Origin: Bacteroides fragilis
GTDB lineage: Bacteria; Bacillota; Clostridia; Lachnospirales; Lachnospiraceae
Length of the DNA: 64,000 nucleotides
Assembly: GCA_023664485.1 (NCBI GenBank)
Contig: JAMPFK010000013.1
Span: forward strand, 3,376 to 67,375
Direction: 5' to 3'
Positions 36,549 to 45,882 of this stretch are shown here, in pieces. A model generated the notes under the pieces. It saw only the letters and a program-made list of their open reading frames with translations, did not search any database and was not told the origin of the DNA. Made by a program: the position numbers and the translations under genes. Within the stretch, counting starts at the first letter, position 1; each line of letters opens with the position of its first letter.

Positions 36549-37622
36549 ATGAAGTGTAAAAAGTGTGGAGCAAATCTGCTGGATACGGATAAATTCTGTA
36601 ACCAGTGCGGCTGGAAAGTCGTAAGAAAGATCAAGTGCCCGGAATGCGGCGCGGCCCTGCGGGAGGGAGTGAAATTCTGTCCGGAATGCGGCAGTATGGT
36701 CGGCGGAGCGCCGGACGGCGATACGAAGGTCTATAGAAAAGAAGAGGCGGAAGAGATTCCGATCGACGATATGGAGAAGAATATATTGTCGGAAACGGAG
36801 CGGGAGATGAAAAACAGCAAAAAGGCTTCTAAAGAGGAGGACGGCCGCGAAGCCCCAGGGCAGACGGCTTCCAGACCTGCGCCCCCTTCCCGGCAGCGCC
36901 AGAGAAACCCCGCGTCTTCTCCGGAACATGAGCAGCGGGGGAGCAGAAAAACTTCCCAATCGCCGGAATATGGAGAAGAGCGGATGAGAAAATCTCCCCA
37001 GGCGCTGGAATATGAGGCGGAAAGAAGGAGAAAAGCTCATCAGGCGGAATATGAGGAAGAAAGACGGCGAAAATCCGTCCCGGCGCCGGAAACGGCGAAA
37101 AAGAGAAGGCCGGAGCCTGTCAGGGAACGGTATTATGAAGAGTGGGAGGATGACGACGAAGACGACGATGATGACGAGGACGATCACAGCATTATGGCGA
37201 TCGTTTCGGTCGTTATGATTTTCCTGATCATTGCGGTGGCGGCTGTGCTGATCTTTACGATGGTCAAAAAGCAGGGCGGAGGAGACGAGGAGCGGCAGAC
37301 GACGCAGGAAGAGGACGGAGAGGGAGAAGAAGGCGAAGGAGACGGCCCGGAAGAGGGAGACGGTCTGGAACCCGCGGAGAATCCGGAAGGGGAGATCGAC
37401 GTTTCCGTGACGGAACAGCAGCCTGCGGGCAGCCTGACTATCGTTTCCAACGTCAATGTGAGGGATAATCCGTCTACGCAGGGAACCAATGTCATCAAAG
37501 TGGCTAAGGAAGGGGAAATCTACGAGTACGTTTCGGTAGAGCCGGGCGGCGACTGGTACGACATCATTCTTGAGGACGGCAGCATAGGCTATGTCTTTAA
37601 AGACTATGTGCAGGTGAATTAG
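36549..37622 (+). CDS. membrane protein with two zinc ribbons and an SH3b domain
   Basis: A 357-aa protein. Residues 1-55 hold two zinc ribbons (CKKCGANL...CNQCG and CPECGAAL...CPECGS). A long charged, Arg/Glu/Pro-rich segment follows, then an Asp/Glu tract, one transmembrane helix (~219-240), an acidic extracellular linker and a C-terminal bacterial SH3 domain (VNVRDNPSTQG...GYVFKDYVQVN). SH3b domains often bind cell wall, so a cytoplasmic sensor linked to an outside wall-binding domain is inferred. It is divergent from sigG, with AGAGGTGG as ribosome site. Confidence 0.75.
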   Translation: MKCKKCGANLLDTDKFCNQCGWKVVRKIKCPECGAALREGVKFCPECGSMVGGAPDGDTKVYRKEEAEEIPIDDMEKNILSETEREMKNSKKASKEEDGREAPGQTASRPAPPSRQRQRNPASSPEHEQRGSRKTSQSPEYGEERMRKSPQALEYEAERRRKAHQAEYEEERRRKSVPAPETAKKRRPEPVRERYYEEWEDDDEDDDDDEDDHSIMAIVSVVMIFLIIAVAAVLIFTMVKKQGGGDEERQTTQEEDGEGEEGEGDGPEEGDGLEPAENPEGEIDVSVTEQQPAGSLTIVSNVNVRDNPSTQGTNVIKVAKEGEIYEYVSVEPGGDWYDIILEDGSIGYVFKDYVQVN

Positions 37623-37687
37623 AGGGAACAGGAACCGTTTCCGCATTTTTGCATTTAATAATAAAAAGGGCAGAGTGTCGGATTCAT

Positions 37688-37927
37688 ATGCTGTTTTCGG
37701 AATTTAAGAAAAAAGAAGTTATCAATTTGAAGAATTGTCAGAAGCTTGGCAGGGTGGCGGATTTTGAGTTTGACGAATGCACGGGTCAGATTTATAAGCT
37801 GATCGTGCCGGGCAATAATAAATTGTATGGATTATTCTGCAGCGATCCGGATTATGTGATCTGTTATAAGGATATCAAGCAGATCGGACCGGATATTATT
37901 ATCGTCGATATCTGCAAAAAGGGATGA
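37688..37927 (+). CDS. YlmC/YmxH-family sporulation protein
   Basis: A 79-aa PRC-barrel-like protein. The product begins MLFSEFKKKEVINLKNCQKL, and GRVADFEFD and the closing DYVICYKDIKQIGPDIIIVD are typical of the family found beside sigG or sigE in clostridia. ATG 37688 is chosen because upstream in-frame residues do not match. Its role in sporulation is not established. Confidence 0.8.
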   Translation: MLFSEFKKKEVINLKNCQKLGRVADFEFDECTGQIYKLIVPGNNKLYGLFCSDPDYVICYKDIKQIGPDIIIVDICKKG

Positions 37928-37970
37928 GCATTGTCCCGGCGGCCTGCGGTATCGTGCTTTCATAGAGGGT

Positions 37971-38010
37971 GTAAAGTCCGCCGGGGGCGGAAGGGCTTTA
38001 CGCCTTTTTC
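37971..38010 (+). terminator. terminator after ylmC-type gene
   Basis: GTAAAGTCCGCC (37971-37982) pairs with GGCGG (37986-37990) and GGGCTTTAC (37993-38001), making a long interrupted stem followed by GCCTTTTTCTGTTTT. Confidence 0.8.
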
Positions 38011-38032
38011 TGTTTTCCGTATCTGCGTCCGA

Positions 38033-38061
38033 TTGCATCTCTTTCTGAAAAGTGGTATGAT
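38033..38061 (+). promoter_or_regulatory. promoter of the FadR-type regulator
   Basis: TTGCAT (38033-38038), 17 bp, TATGAT (38056-38061). A TATGTAT half-site (38066-38072) lies at the probable transcription start and matches half of the palindrome near the gntP promoter. Confidence 0.65.
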
Positions 38062-38086
38062 GTCTTATGTATAGAAAGGAGCGCCT

Positions 38087-38818
38087 ATGTATCAGATAGA
38101 GAAAATGAATCAAAAGCTGCTCGCTCCGCAGGTAGAAGAGGAGCTGATGAATTACATTCTGCATGAACCGGTCGGCATCGGGGAAAAAATTCCCAACGAA
38201 TATGAGCTTGCCAGCCGCTTTGGCGTGGGAAGGAGCACGATCCGCGAGGCGGTCAGGAGCCTGGCAACGAAGGGTATTCTGGAGGTGCGCAGGGGTTCCG
38301 GCACCTATGTTGTCAGTACGAGCAGCATGGAAAGCGATCCGCTGGGGCTGGAAAAATTTACGGACAAGTACAAGCTGGGGCTGGAGCTTTTTGAAGTGCG
38401 GCTGATGCTGGAGCCGGAGATCGCGGCGCTCGCCAGCGTATATGCGACGCCGGAAGAAAAAGAGGAGCTGAAGCGTCTCTGCGACGAAACGGAGCGGCTG
38501 TATCTGTCAGGCAAAAATCATACGGAAATGGATGTGGCGTTCCATACCTGTATCGCCCGCTGCAGCAGGAATCGTGTGGTCGAGCAGCTTCTGCCGATCA
38601 TTCAGACGGCTATTGTGACCTTCGTGAACCTGACGCACCGCAGGCTGATGGAAGAGACGATCGAGACGCACAGGGCCATTCTGGAGGCGATCACAAAGGG
38701 TGATTCCGTGGGAGCCAGATGCGCGATGATCATGCATTTAACCTATAACCGTCAGATGCTGATCAGGATGAAAGAAGGACTGCCGGTGCAGGAGAAGCAA
38801 GGGAGGTCTGACGAATAG
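38087..38818 (+). CDS. GntR/FadR-family transcriptional regulator
   Basis: A 243-aa repressor-type protein with an N-terminal winged helix (LASRFGVGRSTIREAVRSL, then VRRGSGTYVV) and a C-terminal FCD ligand-binding domain with conserved His residues (DVAFHTCIARCSRN). FCD regulators of this type usually bind sugar acids or other carboxylates. It sits directly upstream of a gluconate-type permease and a sugar-acid-type dehydratase, so it probably controls them. Ribosome site AAAGGAG. Confidence 0.88.
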   Translation: MYQIEKMNQKLLAPQVEEELMNYILHEPVGIGEKIPNEYELASRFGVGRSTIREAVRSLATKGILEVRRGSGTYVVSTSSMESDPLGLEKFTDKYKLGLELFEVRLMLEPEIAALASVYATPEEKEELKRLCDETERLYLSGKNHTEMDVAFHTCIARCSRNRVVEQLLPIIQTAIVTFVNLTHRRLMEETIETHRAILEAITKGDSVGARCAMIMHLTYNRQMLIRMKEGLPVQEKQGRSDE

Positions 38819-38938
38819 GCGGAAAAGGAGGGGGATTTGCCGGTATAAGAGGGAAATATGGTAAAACTGCATAAAAAAAGAGGCCGAAACATACAATATC
38901 GCAGGATAATTTTGGACATATCAGAGAAAAAAGAGAAA

Positions 38939-38953
38939 ATACATCATATGTAT
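38939..38953. promoter_or_regulatory. operator-like palindrome 1 at the gntP promoter
   Basis: ATACATCATATGTAT is a near-perfect palindrome that abuts the -35 box. It shares the TCATATG core with palindrome 2 and is a candidate site for the upstream FadR-type protein. Confidence 0.45.
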
Positions 38954-38981
38954 TGAATCAAAAATACCAAAATAGTATAAT
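38953..38981 (+). promoter_or_regulatory. promoter of gntP-dehydratase operon
   Basis: TTGAAT (38953-38958), 17 bp, TATAAT (38976-38981), about 60 bp before the permease start. Confidence 0.75.
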
Positions 38982-38999
38982 AAATGCAACATACATCAG

Positions 39000-39013
39000 A
39001 CGTCATATGACGT
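39000..39013. promoter_or_regulatory. operator-like palindrome 2 at the gntP promoter
   Basis: ACGTCATATGACGT is a perfect 14-bp palindrome in the early transcribed region, where a bound repressor would block elongation. Confidence 0.5.
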
Positions 39014-39042
39014 AAATAAAAATGTTGAAGGAGGATACGATT

Positions 39043-40398
39043 ATGGGAGATGTAGCAACTCTCAACTCTACAAGACTTATCATTGCGGCATTGATAGGGC
39101 TTGCGCTGCTTTTACTGCTGATCATCAAATTCAAAATCCATGCCATGCTTTCGATCCTGATCGGAGCGGTCGTGATCGGGCTGATAGCGGGGATGCCATT
39201 TGCGGACATCGTAACGGCGGTAGACGACGGAATCGGCAATACCTTAAAGGGAATTGCTCTTCTGGTAGGATTAGGATCCATGTTCGGCGCTATTCTGGAA
39301 GCGTCCGGAGGCGCGCAGACGCTGGCGGTCACGATGGTCAAAAAATTCGGCGACCAGAAAGCGGCGTGGGCGCTCGGTATCACGGGTCTTGTCATCGCGA
39401 TGCCGGTGTTCTTTGACGCGGGGCTCATCATTCTGATCCCGCTGGCTTTTTCCCTCGCCAAAAGAACGAAGCGTTCTTCTTTGTTTTATGCGATTCCGCT
39501 GCTCGCGGGCCTTGCGGTAGGGCATGCGTTCATTCCGCCGACCCCCGGCCCGGTGCTGGTGGCGACGATGTTGAATGTGGATCTCGGCTGGGTCATCCTG
39601 GTCGGTATATTCTGCGGTATCTGCGCAATGATCGTAGCGGGCCCCATATGGGGTTCCATCTGCGGAAAGAAATATGATGTTCCGGTGCCGGAACATGTGG
39701 CGAATCAGGAGGACTTTGACGAATCCAAACTTCCGGGCTTCGGAACGGTAGTCGGCATTATCCTGATCCCGCTCATTCTCATCGTTCTGAAATCCATGGC
39801 GGGCGTGATTCCCTTACTTTCCGGTGTGGAACCGGTATTGAGCTTCTTAGGCCAGCCTTTCATGGCGCTGCTCATCGCGACGCTGGCAGCGATGTTCCTT
39901 TTGGGGACCAGACACGGATATACGCTGCCGGAGCTGGAAAAAATCATGACAAAATCCCTTGAGCCGACAGGACTGATTCTTCTGGTAACGGCCTGCGGCG
40001 GCGTGCTGCGCTATATGCTCCAGTATTCGGGACTCGGCGACGTGATCGGCAATGGGGTGGCTTCCGCGAACCTTCCTCTGGTATTGGTAGCCTTCCTTGT
40101 TGCGGCATTAGTCAGGATCTGTGTAGGCTCTTCAACGGTGGCGATGACGATGGCGGCCGGAATCATTGCGGCTATGCCGGGTATCTCGGAGCTTTCCCCG
40201 ATGTATCTGGCCTGCGTAACGGCGTCGGTAGCGGGCGGTGCGACGGTGTGCTCCCATTTTAACGATTCCGGTTTCTGGCTCGTAAAATCGCTGGTAGGGC
40301 TGGATGAAAAGACGACTCTGAAAACATGGACTATCATGGAAACGCTGGTCGGCGGCGTCGGATTCCTGGTAGCGCTCATCATATCGTTTTTTGTTTAG
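39043..40398 (+). CDS. gluconate/sugar-acid permease, GntP family
   Basis: A 451-aa transporter with about twelve hydrophobic segments. Family features include GMPFADIVTAVDDGIGNTL, the PVFFDAGLIILIPL block, FIPPTPGPVLVA and the C-terminal VCSHFNDSGFW motif. GntP proteins are H+ symporters for gluconate and related acids; the exact substrate is not evident. ATG 39043 is set by AAGGAGG at 39028-39034. It is followed after 21 bp by the dehydratase. Confidence 0.9.
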   Translation: MGDVATLNSTRLIIAALIGLALLLLLIIKFKIHAMLSILIGAVVIGLIAGMPFADIVTAVDDGIGNTLKGIALLVGLGSMFGAILEASGGAQTLAVTMVKKFGDQKAAWALGITGLVIAMPVFFDAGLIILIPLAFSLAKRTKRSSLFYAIPLLAGLAVGHAFIPPTPGPVLVATMLNVDLGWVILVGIFCGICAMIVAGPIWGSICGKKYDVPVPEHVANQEDFDESKLPGFGTVVGIILIPLILIVLKSMAGVIPLLSGVEPVLSFLGQPFMALLIATLAAMFLLGTRHGYTLPELEKIMTKSLEPTGLILLVTACGGVLRYMLQYSGLGDVIGNGVASANLPLVLVAFLVAALVRICVGSSTVAMTMAAGIIAAMPGISELSPMYLACVTASVAGGATVCSHFNDSGFWLVKSLVGLDEKTTLKTWTIMETLVGGVGFLVALIISFFV

Positions 40399-40419
40399 GA
40401 TAAAAGGAGGAAAGATATT

Positions 40420-42171
40420 ATGGAACTGATCAGTCAGAAAATGAGAGAACTGGCGCCGGAGCTGGATCCTCTCCGTATCGGGACCGGCTGGAAGCCGGAG
40501 GATCTGTCGAAACCGCAGATCATGATTGAGAGTACCTTCGGGGACAGCCATCCGGGCAGCGGCCATCTGGATATTCTGGTGGAAGAGGTAAGAAAAGGCG
40601 TTGCTGACGCAGGCGGCCATGGCGCGCGGTATTTTGCGACGGATATCTGCGACGGCGAGAGCCAGGGAACGGACGGCATCAATTTCAGCCTTGCCAGCCG
40701 GGAAATGATTGCCAATATGATCGAGATACACGGAAACGCGACGCCCTTCGACGGCGGCGTATTCCTCGCAAGCTGCGATAAGGGGATGCCGGCCAATCTG
40801 ATGGGGCTTGCGAGAGTCAACGTTCCCTCCGTCGTCGTGCCCGGCGGTACGATGAATGCGGGCCCGGAAATGCTTACGCTGGAACAGCTCGGTATGTACA
40901 GCGCCCAATATCAGCGCGGAGAAATCGATGAAGAGAAGCTTAACTGGGCAAAATGCAATGCCTGTCCGAGCTGCGGCGCCTGCTCGTTCATCGGGACGGC
41001 TTCCACGATGCAGATCATGGCGGAGGCGCTGGGACTGGCTCTTCCGGGCAGCGCGCTGATGCCCGCGACGAGTCCCGACCTGCGCACCTTTGCATATCAG
41101 GCGGGACAGCAGGCGGTGAAGCTTGCAAAGATGCCCAATATGCGTCCGGGCGATATCATTACGATGGAAAGCTTTGAAAATGCGATTCTCGTGCATGCGG
41201 CCGTTTCCGGCAGTACGAACTGCCTGCTTCATATACCGGCGATTGCGCACGAGTTCGGCATCGAGATTACGGGAGATACCTTCGACAGACTGCACAGAGG
41301 CGCGCGGTATCTGCTGGATGTACGGCCTGCGGGAAGATGGCCCGCCGAGGTATTCTATTACGCGGGCGGCGTTCCGGCGATCATGGAGGAAATCAAAGAG
41401 CATCTGCATCTGGATGTGATGACGGTCACCGGAAAGACGCTGGGCGAAAACCTGAAAGAGCTGAAAGAGAACGGTTACTATGAGCGCTGTGAAAAATGGC
41501 TTCAGGATTTCAACAGCCGCTATCATGTACAGCTGACGAAGGAGGATATCATCCGCCCTTATGACAAAGCGATCGGAACGGACGGAAGCATTGCGGTGCT
41601 GAAAGGAAATCTTGCGCCGGAGGGCGCGATCATCAAGCATACCGCCTGCCCGAAAGAAATGTATCAGGCGGTGCTGCGGGCAAGGCCCTTTGACAGCGAG
41701 GAAGAATGTCTGGATGCGGTGCTGAAGCATAAGGTGGAAAAAGGGGATGCCGTATTTATCCGTTATGAGGGGCCGAAGGGTTCCGGTATGCCGGAGATGT
41801 TCTATACCTCGGAGGCGATCAGCAGCGACGCGGAGCTTGGAAAGAGCATCGCGCTGATCACAGACGGCCGTTTTTCCGGCGCATCCACGGGGCCCGTTAT
41901 CGGGCATTGCAGCCCTGAAGCGGTCGACGGCGGCCCGATCGCGCTGGTCGAGGAAGGTGATCTGATCGAGATCGACGTGATGGCCAGAAAGCTGAATATC
42001 ATCGGGATTGCCGGGGAGAAGAAAACGCCGGAGGAAATCGATATGGCGCTTCTTGAAAGAAGAAAGAACTGGAAGCCAGAAGCGCCCAAATACCGGAAGG
42101 GCGTGCTCCGTCTTTTCAGCGAGCTGGCGGCAAGTCCGATGAAAGGCGCGTATCTGGAGTACGATAAATAA
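40420..42171 (+). CDS. IlvD/Edd-family dehydratase (probable sugar-acid dehydratase)
   Basis: A 583-aa Fe-S dependent dehydratase. Cluster and active-site blocks are visible as LASCDKGMPANLMG and CNACPSCGACSFIGTASTM, with DGRFSGASTGP near the C-terminus. The family includes dihydroxy-acid dehydratase, 6-phosphogluconate dehydratase and aldonic-acid dehydratases. Linkage with a GntP permease and an FCD regulator, and no other branched-chain amino acid genes, argues for an aldonate substrate rather than valine/isoleucine synthesis; this is inference. Ribosome site AAAGGAGG. Confidence 0.85.
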   Translation: MELISQKMRELAPELDPLRIGTGWKPEDLSKPQIMIESTFGDSHPGSGHLDILVEEVRKGVADAGGHGARYFATDICDGESQGTDGINFSLASREMIANMIEIHGNATPFDGGVFLASCDKGMPANLMGLARVNVPSVVVPGGTMNAGPEMLTLEQLGMYSAQYQRGEIDEEKLNWAKCNACPSCGACSFIGTASTMQIMAEALGLALPGSALMPATSPDLRTFAYQAGQQAVKLAKMPNMRPGDIITMESFENAILVHAAVSGSTNCLLHIPAIAHEFGIEITGDTFDRLHRGARYLLDVRPAGRWPAEVFYYAGGVPAIMEEIKEHLHLDVMTVTGKTLGENLKELKENGYYERCEKWLQDFNSRYHVQLTKEDIIRPYDKAIGTDGSIAVLKGNLAPEGAIIKHTACPKEMYQAVLRARPFDSEEECLDAVLKHKVEKGDAVFIRYEGPKGSGMPEMFYTSEAISSDAELGKSIALITDGRFSGASTGPVIGHCSPEAVDGGPIALVEEGDLIEIDVMARKLNIIGIAGEKKTPEEIDMALLERRKNWKPEAPKYRKGVLRLFSELAASPMKGAYLEYDK

Positions 42172-42177
42172 ATGCAG

Positions 42178-42208
42178 AAAGCGCGGGCTGTGTCAGTCCG
42201 CGCTTTTT
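42178..42208 (+). terminator. terminator of the gntP-dehydratase operon
   Basis: A perfect 9-bp stem, AAAGCGCGG (42178-42186) and CCGCGCTTT (42198-42206), with an 11-nt loop and a T5 run. Confidence 0.9.
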
Positions 42209-42211
42209 ATC

Positions 42212-42241
42212 TTGCAGAAGAGCCGCGTTCAATGATATAAT
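42212..42241 (+). promoter_or_regulatory. promoter of the four-gene uncharacterised cluster
   Basis: TTGCAG (42212-42217), 18 bp, TATAAT (42236-42241). It lies 66 bp before the first gene and directly after a strong terminator, so the cluster is an independent unit. Confidence 0.7.
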
Positions 42242-42307
42242 ATCCGCAGAAGAAAACAGGCGGCCGGGTCTGAATACAGCCCGATCCTTCGGAAGCGTGG
42301 TGTAAAC

Positions 42308-45300
42308 TTGAAACAGATTATTCGTGAAATAGCAGAAGGAAATTTTAAATATGAAAATGGTACGCTGGATTTTTCGTGCCCGCGGGTCGAATTGTCTGTG
42401 CAGGCGGGAGAAATGGCGGAGGGCTCTTTTTTCATATACGGTGCAAAGGGCGTCGTGACGGAGGGCCGCATCGTGTCCTCGGACATGCGGATGTCCTGCC
42501 TTGCTTCCGCCTTCGGAGGCAGCCAGGATGAGATCTTTTACCGGTTCGACGCTTCCGGCGCATCGGCCGGTGAAGAAATCAGGGGCGCTTTTCATATGAT
42601 ATCAAATCAGGGAGAATATGATCTCCCTTTTTCAGTTTCCGTCACGGCGGAAGCGATCGCTTCCAGCATGGGAGAGATCAGGAATCTGTTTCACTTTACC
42701 AATCTTGCGAAAAGCAGCTGGGAGGAGGCGGTAAAGCTTTTTTACAGCCCTGTATTTGAACGGATACTTACCGGGAACGATGCGCAGCATTATGCGGCGT
42801 ATAAGGGGCTTTCCGCGGTCTGTGGAAACGAGCATAATGTGGAAGAATTTCTGTTGGAAATCAACAAAAAGAAACCTGTGGAATTTCTGCCGGAGGAAAC
42901 GCAGATCAGGATTGCGGAGCCGGCGGCCATGACGCGTTATACGCTCGTTGTCCGCCGGAACGGATGGGGCTATACCAGCCTCAGGGTCGAAACGGAGGGC
43001 GATTTCCTGAAAGTGGATGAAAAGCTCGTTACGGAAGATGCTTTCCTCGGAAATCTGTACCGTTTGTATTATTATATACAGGATGAAAAGCTTCATGCGG
43101 GGAATAATTACGGTTGTATCCGTCTGATCAGTTTTGAAAAGACCGTCACGGTTCCCGTGACCGTTATCCGCCGGGCGGAAATCGGGCGGAAATTGTCGGA
43201 AATGAGGCGGGAACAGAAACGGGTGACGATGCAGCTCATTCAGAATTATCAGGCTTACCGGCTGAAAAAAATCAGCGCGCGGAGATGGATGAAAGAATCG
43301 GGCGGTCTGGTGGAGCGTTTAAAGGAAGTGGACGGCAGCGATATCTCGGCGAAGCTGTTCCAGGCCCAGCTCTTTATGACGCAGGAGCGTTTCCATGAAG
43401 CGGAATGGATTCTGGAACAGGGTAAGGACGAAATAGAAAAGCTGTGGGAAGAAAAGCCGGAGCTTGGATGTTACTATCTGTATTTAACGACCCTCAACAG
43501 TAAAAGCGACCGGTATGTGGAGGGAATCGCCAGGAGGATCGCCGGTCTTTATGAGAGGAACCGCGGCAACTGGCGGATCGCATGGCTGCTGCTGTTCGTA
43601 TCGGAGGAATATACGCGGAGCGCGGCCAGAAAATGGGCGCTTCTGGAAGAACTTTTTGCCTGCGGATGCCGCAGTCCGGTCATTTATCTCGAAGCGTGGA
43701 ACCTGATCTGCATGAATCCGGCCATGCTGATGAAGCTCGGTGATTTTGAACTGCAGATTTTGAATTTTGCGGCAAAAAACGAAGCGATGAAAGACGATGT
43801 GATGATACAGTTCCTGTATCTGGCACAGAAGCAGAAAGGATATTCCGGGCTGCTGCTGCAGATTTTGATTTCCTGTTATGAGAAAAAGCCGCAGAACGAT
43901 ATTCTCCATGCGGTCTGCGCGACCCTGATGAAGGGTAATAAACAGGGAAGCGGATATTTCAAATGGTATCAGGCAGGAGTGGAGCAGAATCTGCGGATCA
44001 CGCGGCTCTATGAATATTATATGATGTCGGTCACGCTGGACGACAGGCAGACGCTTCCGAAAATGATCCTGATGTATTTTTCCTATCAGAGCGATCTGCA
44101 TTATGAGATAACGGCATGGCTGTATGCCTATGTGTGGAAGCATCAGGAGGAGATCCCGGAAATTTATATCAGTTATCTGTCCGCTATCGAGCATTTTGTC
44201 ATCGAGCAGATAAAGCGCGGCAGGATCAACAGGAATCTGGCCTATTTATACCGGAATGTCCTCGAACAGTCCATGGTCGATGCGGAAGTGGCGGAGGCGC
44301 TCATGGAGCTTTTGTTCATGCAGGATATTACGGTGGAGAGCGATACCGTCCGACAGGTTGTTCTGGTCTATCCTTATGGCGTAAAGGAAATGTCTTATCC
44401 GGTAACGAACAGGCGGGCACAGGTGCCGGTCTTTGATGAAGAATGCAAAATTGTGTTAGAGGACGGGGAGCGGAACCGTTATACGAAAAGCATTTCCTGC
44501 AAGGCGGAGCAGCTGATCACGACGAACCGCCTGTTTCAGCTTGTTTCCCCTTTTATCAGGGAGCATCTGGGCTATTCCCTGTATGTCTGCTGCGATCATA
44601 AAAGCGGCCTGTGCATCCAGGAGGAAAACGCAGAGCGCTTCCGTTATCTGGCGGATTCGGACTTTATGGCCGAAAGGAACCGGCGGGAGATCCGGATCGG
44701 GCTCGTGCGGTTCTATTATGAAAAAGACAGAATGTGGGAGTTAGACGATTATCTGCTTTCTCTGGAGCCGGGGCAGATCGCGGAGGACGACCGGAAAGAG
44801 GTCGTGCGCATCATGGTGTTCAGGGGAATGTACAAAGAGGCTTATGCGTGGGTCCGAAAGACCGGGCCTTACCGTATCGATGTGAAGACCCTTGTCAGGC
44901 TGTTCAGCAGGCTGCTTTCGCAGAACGAGGCGGCGGAGGACGATGCGTTTACGACAGGCGTTCTGCAGTATGTCGTCAGGAAGAAAAAATACGACGAACA
45001 GATCTTAAAATATCTGAACCGATACTATAACGGCAGTATCAAAGATATGCGGGATATCTGGAAAGCGGCGGTGGATTTCGGCGTGGATGCTTATGAGATC
45101 GGCGAGCGGATCATCGTGCAGACTCTGTATACAGGTTCCTATATCGACGAAGAGATGGAAATTTTCGACGCTTATGCGAGAACGGGCGGAAAGGAAGAGG
45201 TGATCTCCGCGTTCCTTTCGCAGGTCTGCTATGACTACGTCATCGGGGAAAAGTCGGTGGACAGCGCCATTTTCCGAAGCATCCGGCAGATGTACCGGGA

Positions 45301-45880
45301 AAAGGAAGAACTGCATCCCGTGTGCCAGATTGCTTATTTGAAGTATTATGAGGAAAATCCGAAGGAACTTGCGGATGAGATGAAAGAAATGGTTACGGAT
45401 TTTCTGCGCGGCTTACTGCGGCAGAATATCGTTCTGCCTCTGTTCAAATCTTATCAGGGTTATCTTCCCGCGCTCGATATGCTGCAGGATAAGGCGCTTT
45501 TGGAATACCGCGCGAAACCGGGCCGCCGTGTGACGATTCATTATCTGATTCAGCGGGAGGACGGAAAGGAACAGGAATACTGCAAGGAGACTATGCGGGA
45601 TATGTTCGCGGGCATCTGTGTCAAAGAATTTATTCTCTTTTTCGGGGAGCGCCTGCAATACTATATCACGGAAGAAACAGACGGTAAGGAACAGGTGACG
45701 GAAAGCGGCACGATAAGCAGGAATGACGGCAGCAGCCAGTTGAATGCGGGCAGCCGTTTTCAGATGCTGAACGATATTATGACCGGCAGGACCATGCAGG
45801 ATTATGATACGGTGGATACTTTGCTGGCGGAATATTATAAAAAAGATTTTATGACCGATAAGCTGTTTACGTTGCGGTAG
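42308..45880 (+). CDS. large uncharacterised protein, DUF5717-like
   Basis: A 1190-aa protein with no signal peptide or membrane helix evident. The first ~300 residues are beta-rich, apparently two sandwich-like domains (around 15-110 and 190-290). The rest is mainly helical and resembles degenerate TPR-type repeats, with many Leu/Tyr/Glu helices (such as EAEWILEQGKDEIEKLWEE). Residues ~690-830 form another mixed region. I recall such proteins as DUF5717 of Lachnospiraceae, but cannot confirm it. The start is TTG 42308 with only a weak GGAAG site. It lies 2 bp before the ASKHA-like gene, so the products likely act together. Function is unknown. Confidence 0.7.
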   Translation: MKQIIREIAEGNFKYENGTLDFSCPRVELSVQAGEMAEGSFFIYGAKGVVTEGRIVSSDMRMSCLASAFGGSQDEIFYRFDASGASAGEEIRGAFHMISNQGEYDLPFSVSVTAEAIASSMGEIRNLFHFTNLAKSSWEEAVKLFYSPVFERILTGNDAQHYAAYKGLSAVCGNEHNVEEFLLEINKKKPVEFLPEETQIRIAEPAAMTRYTLVVRRNGWGYTSLRVETEGDFLKVDEKLVTEDAFLGNLYRLYYYIQDEKLHAGNNYGCIRLISFEKTVTVPVTVIRRAEIGRKLSEMRREQKRVTMQLIQNYQAYRLKKISARRWMKESGGLVERLKEVDGSDISAKLFQAQLFMTQERFHEAEWILEQGKDEIEKLWEEKPELGCYYLYLTTLNSKSDRYVEGIARRIAGLYERNRGNWRIAWLLLFVSEEYTRSAARKWALLEELFACGCRSPVIYLEAWNLICMNPAMLMKLGDFELQILNFAAKNEAMKDDVMIQFLYLAQKQKGYSGLLLQILISCYEKKPQNDILHAVCATLMKGNKQGSGYFKWYQAGVEQNLRITRLYEYYMMSVTLDDRQTLPKMILMYFSYQSDLHYEITAWLYAYVWKHQEEIPEIYISYLSAIEHFVIEQIKRGRINRNLAYLYRNVLEQSMVDAEVAEALMELLFMQDITVESDTVRQVVLVYPYGVKEMSYPVTNRRAQVPVFDEECKIVLEDGERNRYTKSISCKAEQLITTNRLFQLVSPFIREHLGYSLYVCCDHKSGLCIQEENAERFRYLADSDFMAERNRREIRIGLVRFYYEKDRMWELDDYLLSLEPGQIAEDDRKEVVRIMVFRGMYKEAYAWVRKTGPYRIDVKTLVRLFSRLLSQNEAAEDDAFTTGVLQYVVRKKKYDEQILKYLNRYYNGSIKDMRDIWKAAVDFGVDAYEIGERIIVQTLYTGSYIDEEMEIFDAYARTGGKEEVISAFLSQVCYDYVIGEKSVDSAIFRSIRQMYREKEELHPVCQIAYLKYYEENPKELADEMKEMVTDFLRGLLRQNIVLPLFKSYQGYLPALDMLQDKALLEYRAKPGRRVTIHYLIQREDGKEQEYCKETMRDMFAGICVKEFILFFGERLQYYITEETDGKEQVTESGTISRNDGSSQLNAGSRFQMLNDIMTGRTMQDYDTVDTLLAEYYKKDFMTDKLFTLR

Positions 45881-45882
45881 AA

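Noticed and set aside
40132..41907. 591-codon minus-strand frame opposite gntP and the dehydratase
   Set aside because: It lies antisense to two well-supported genes; composition is typical of shadow translation.
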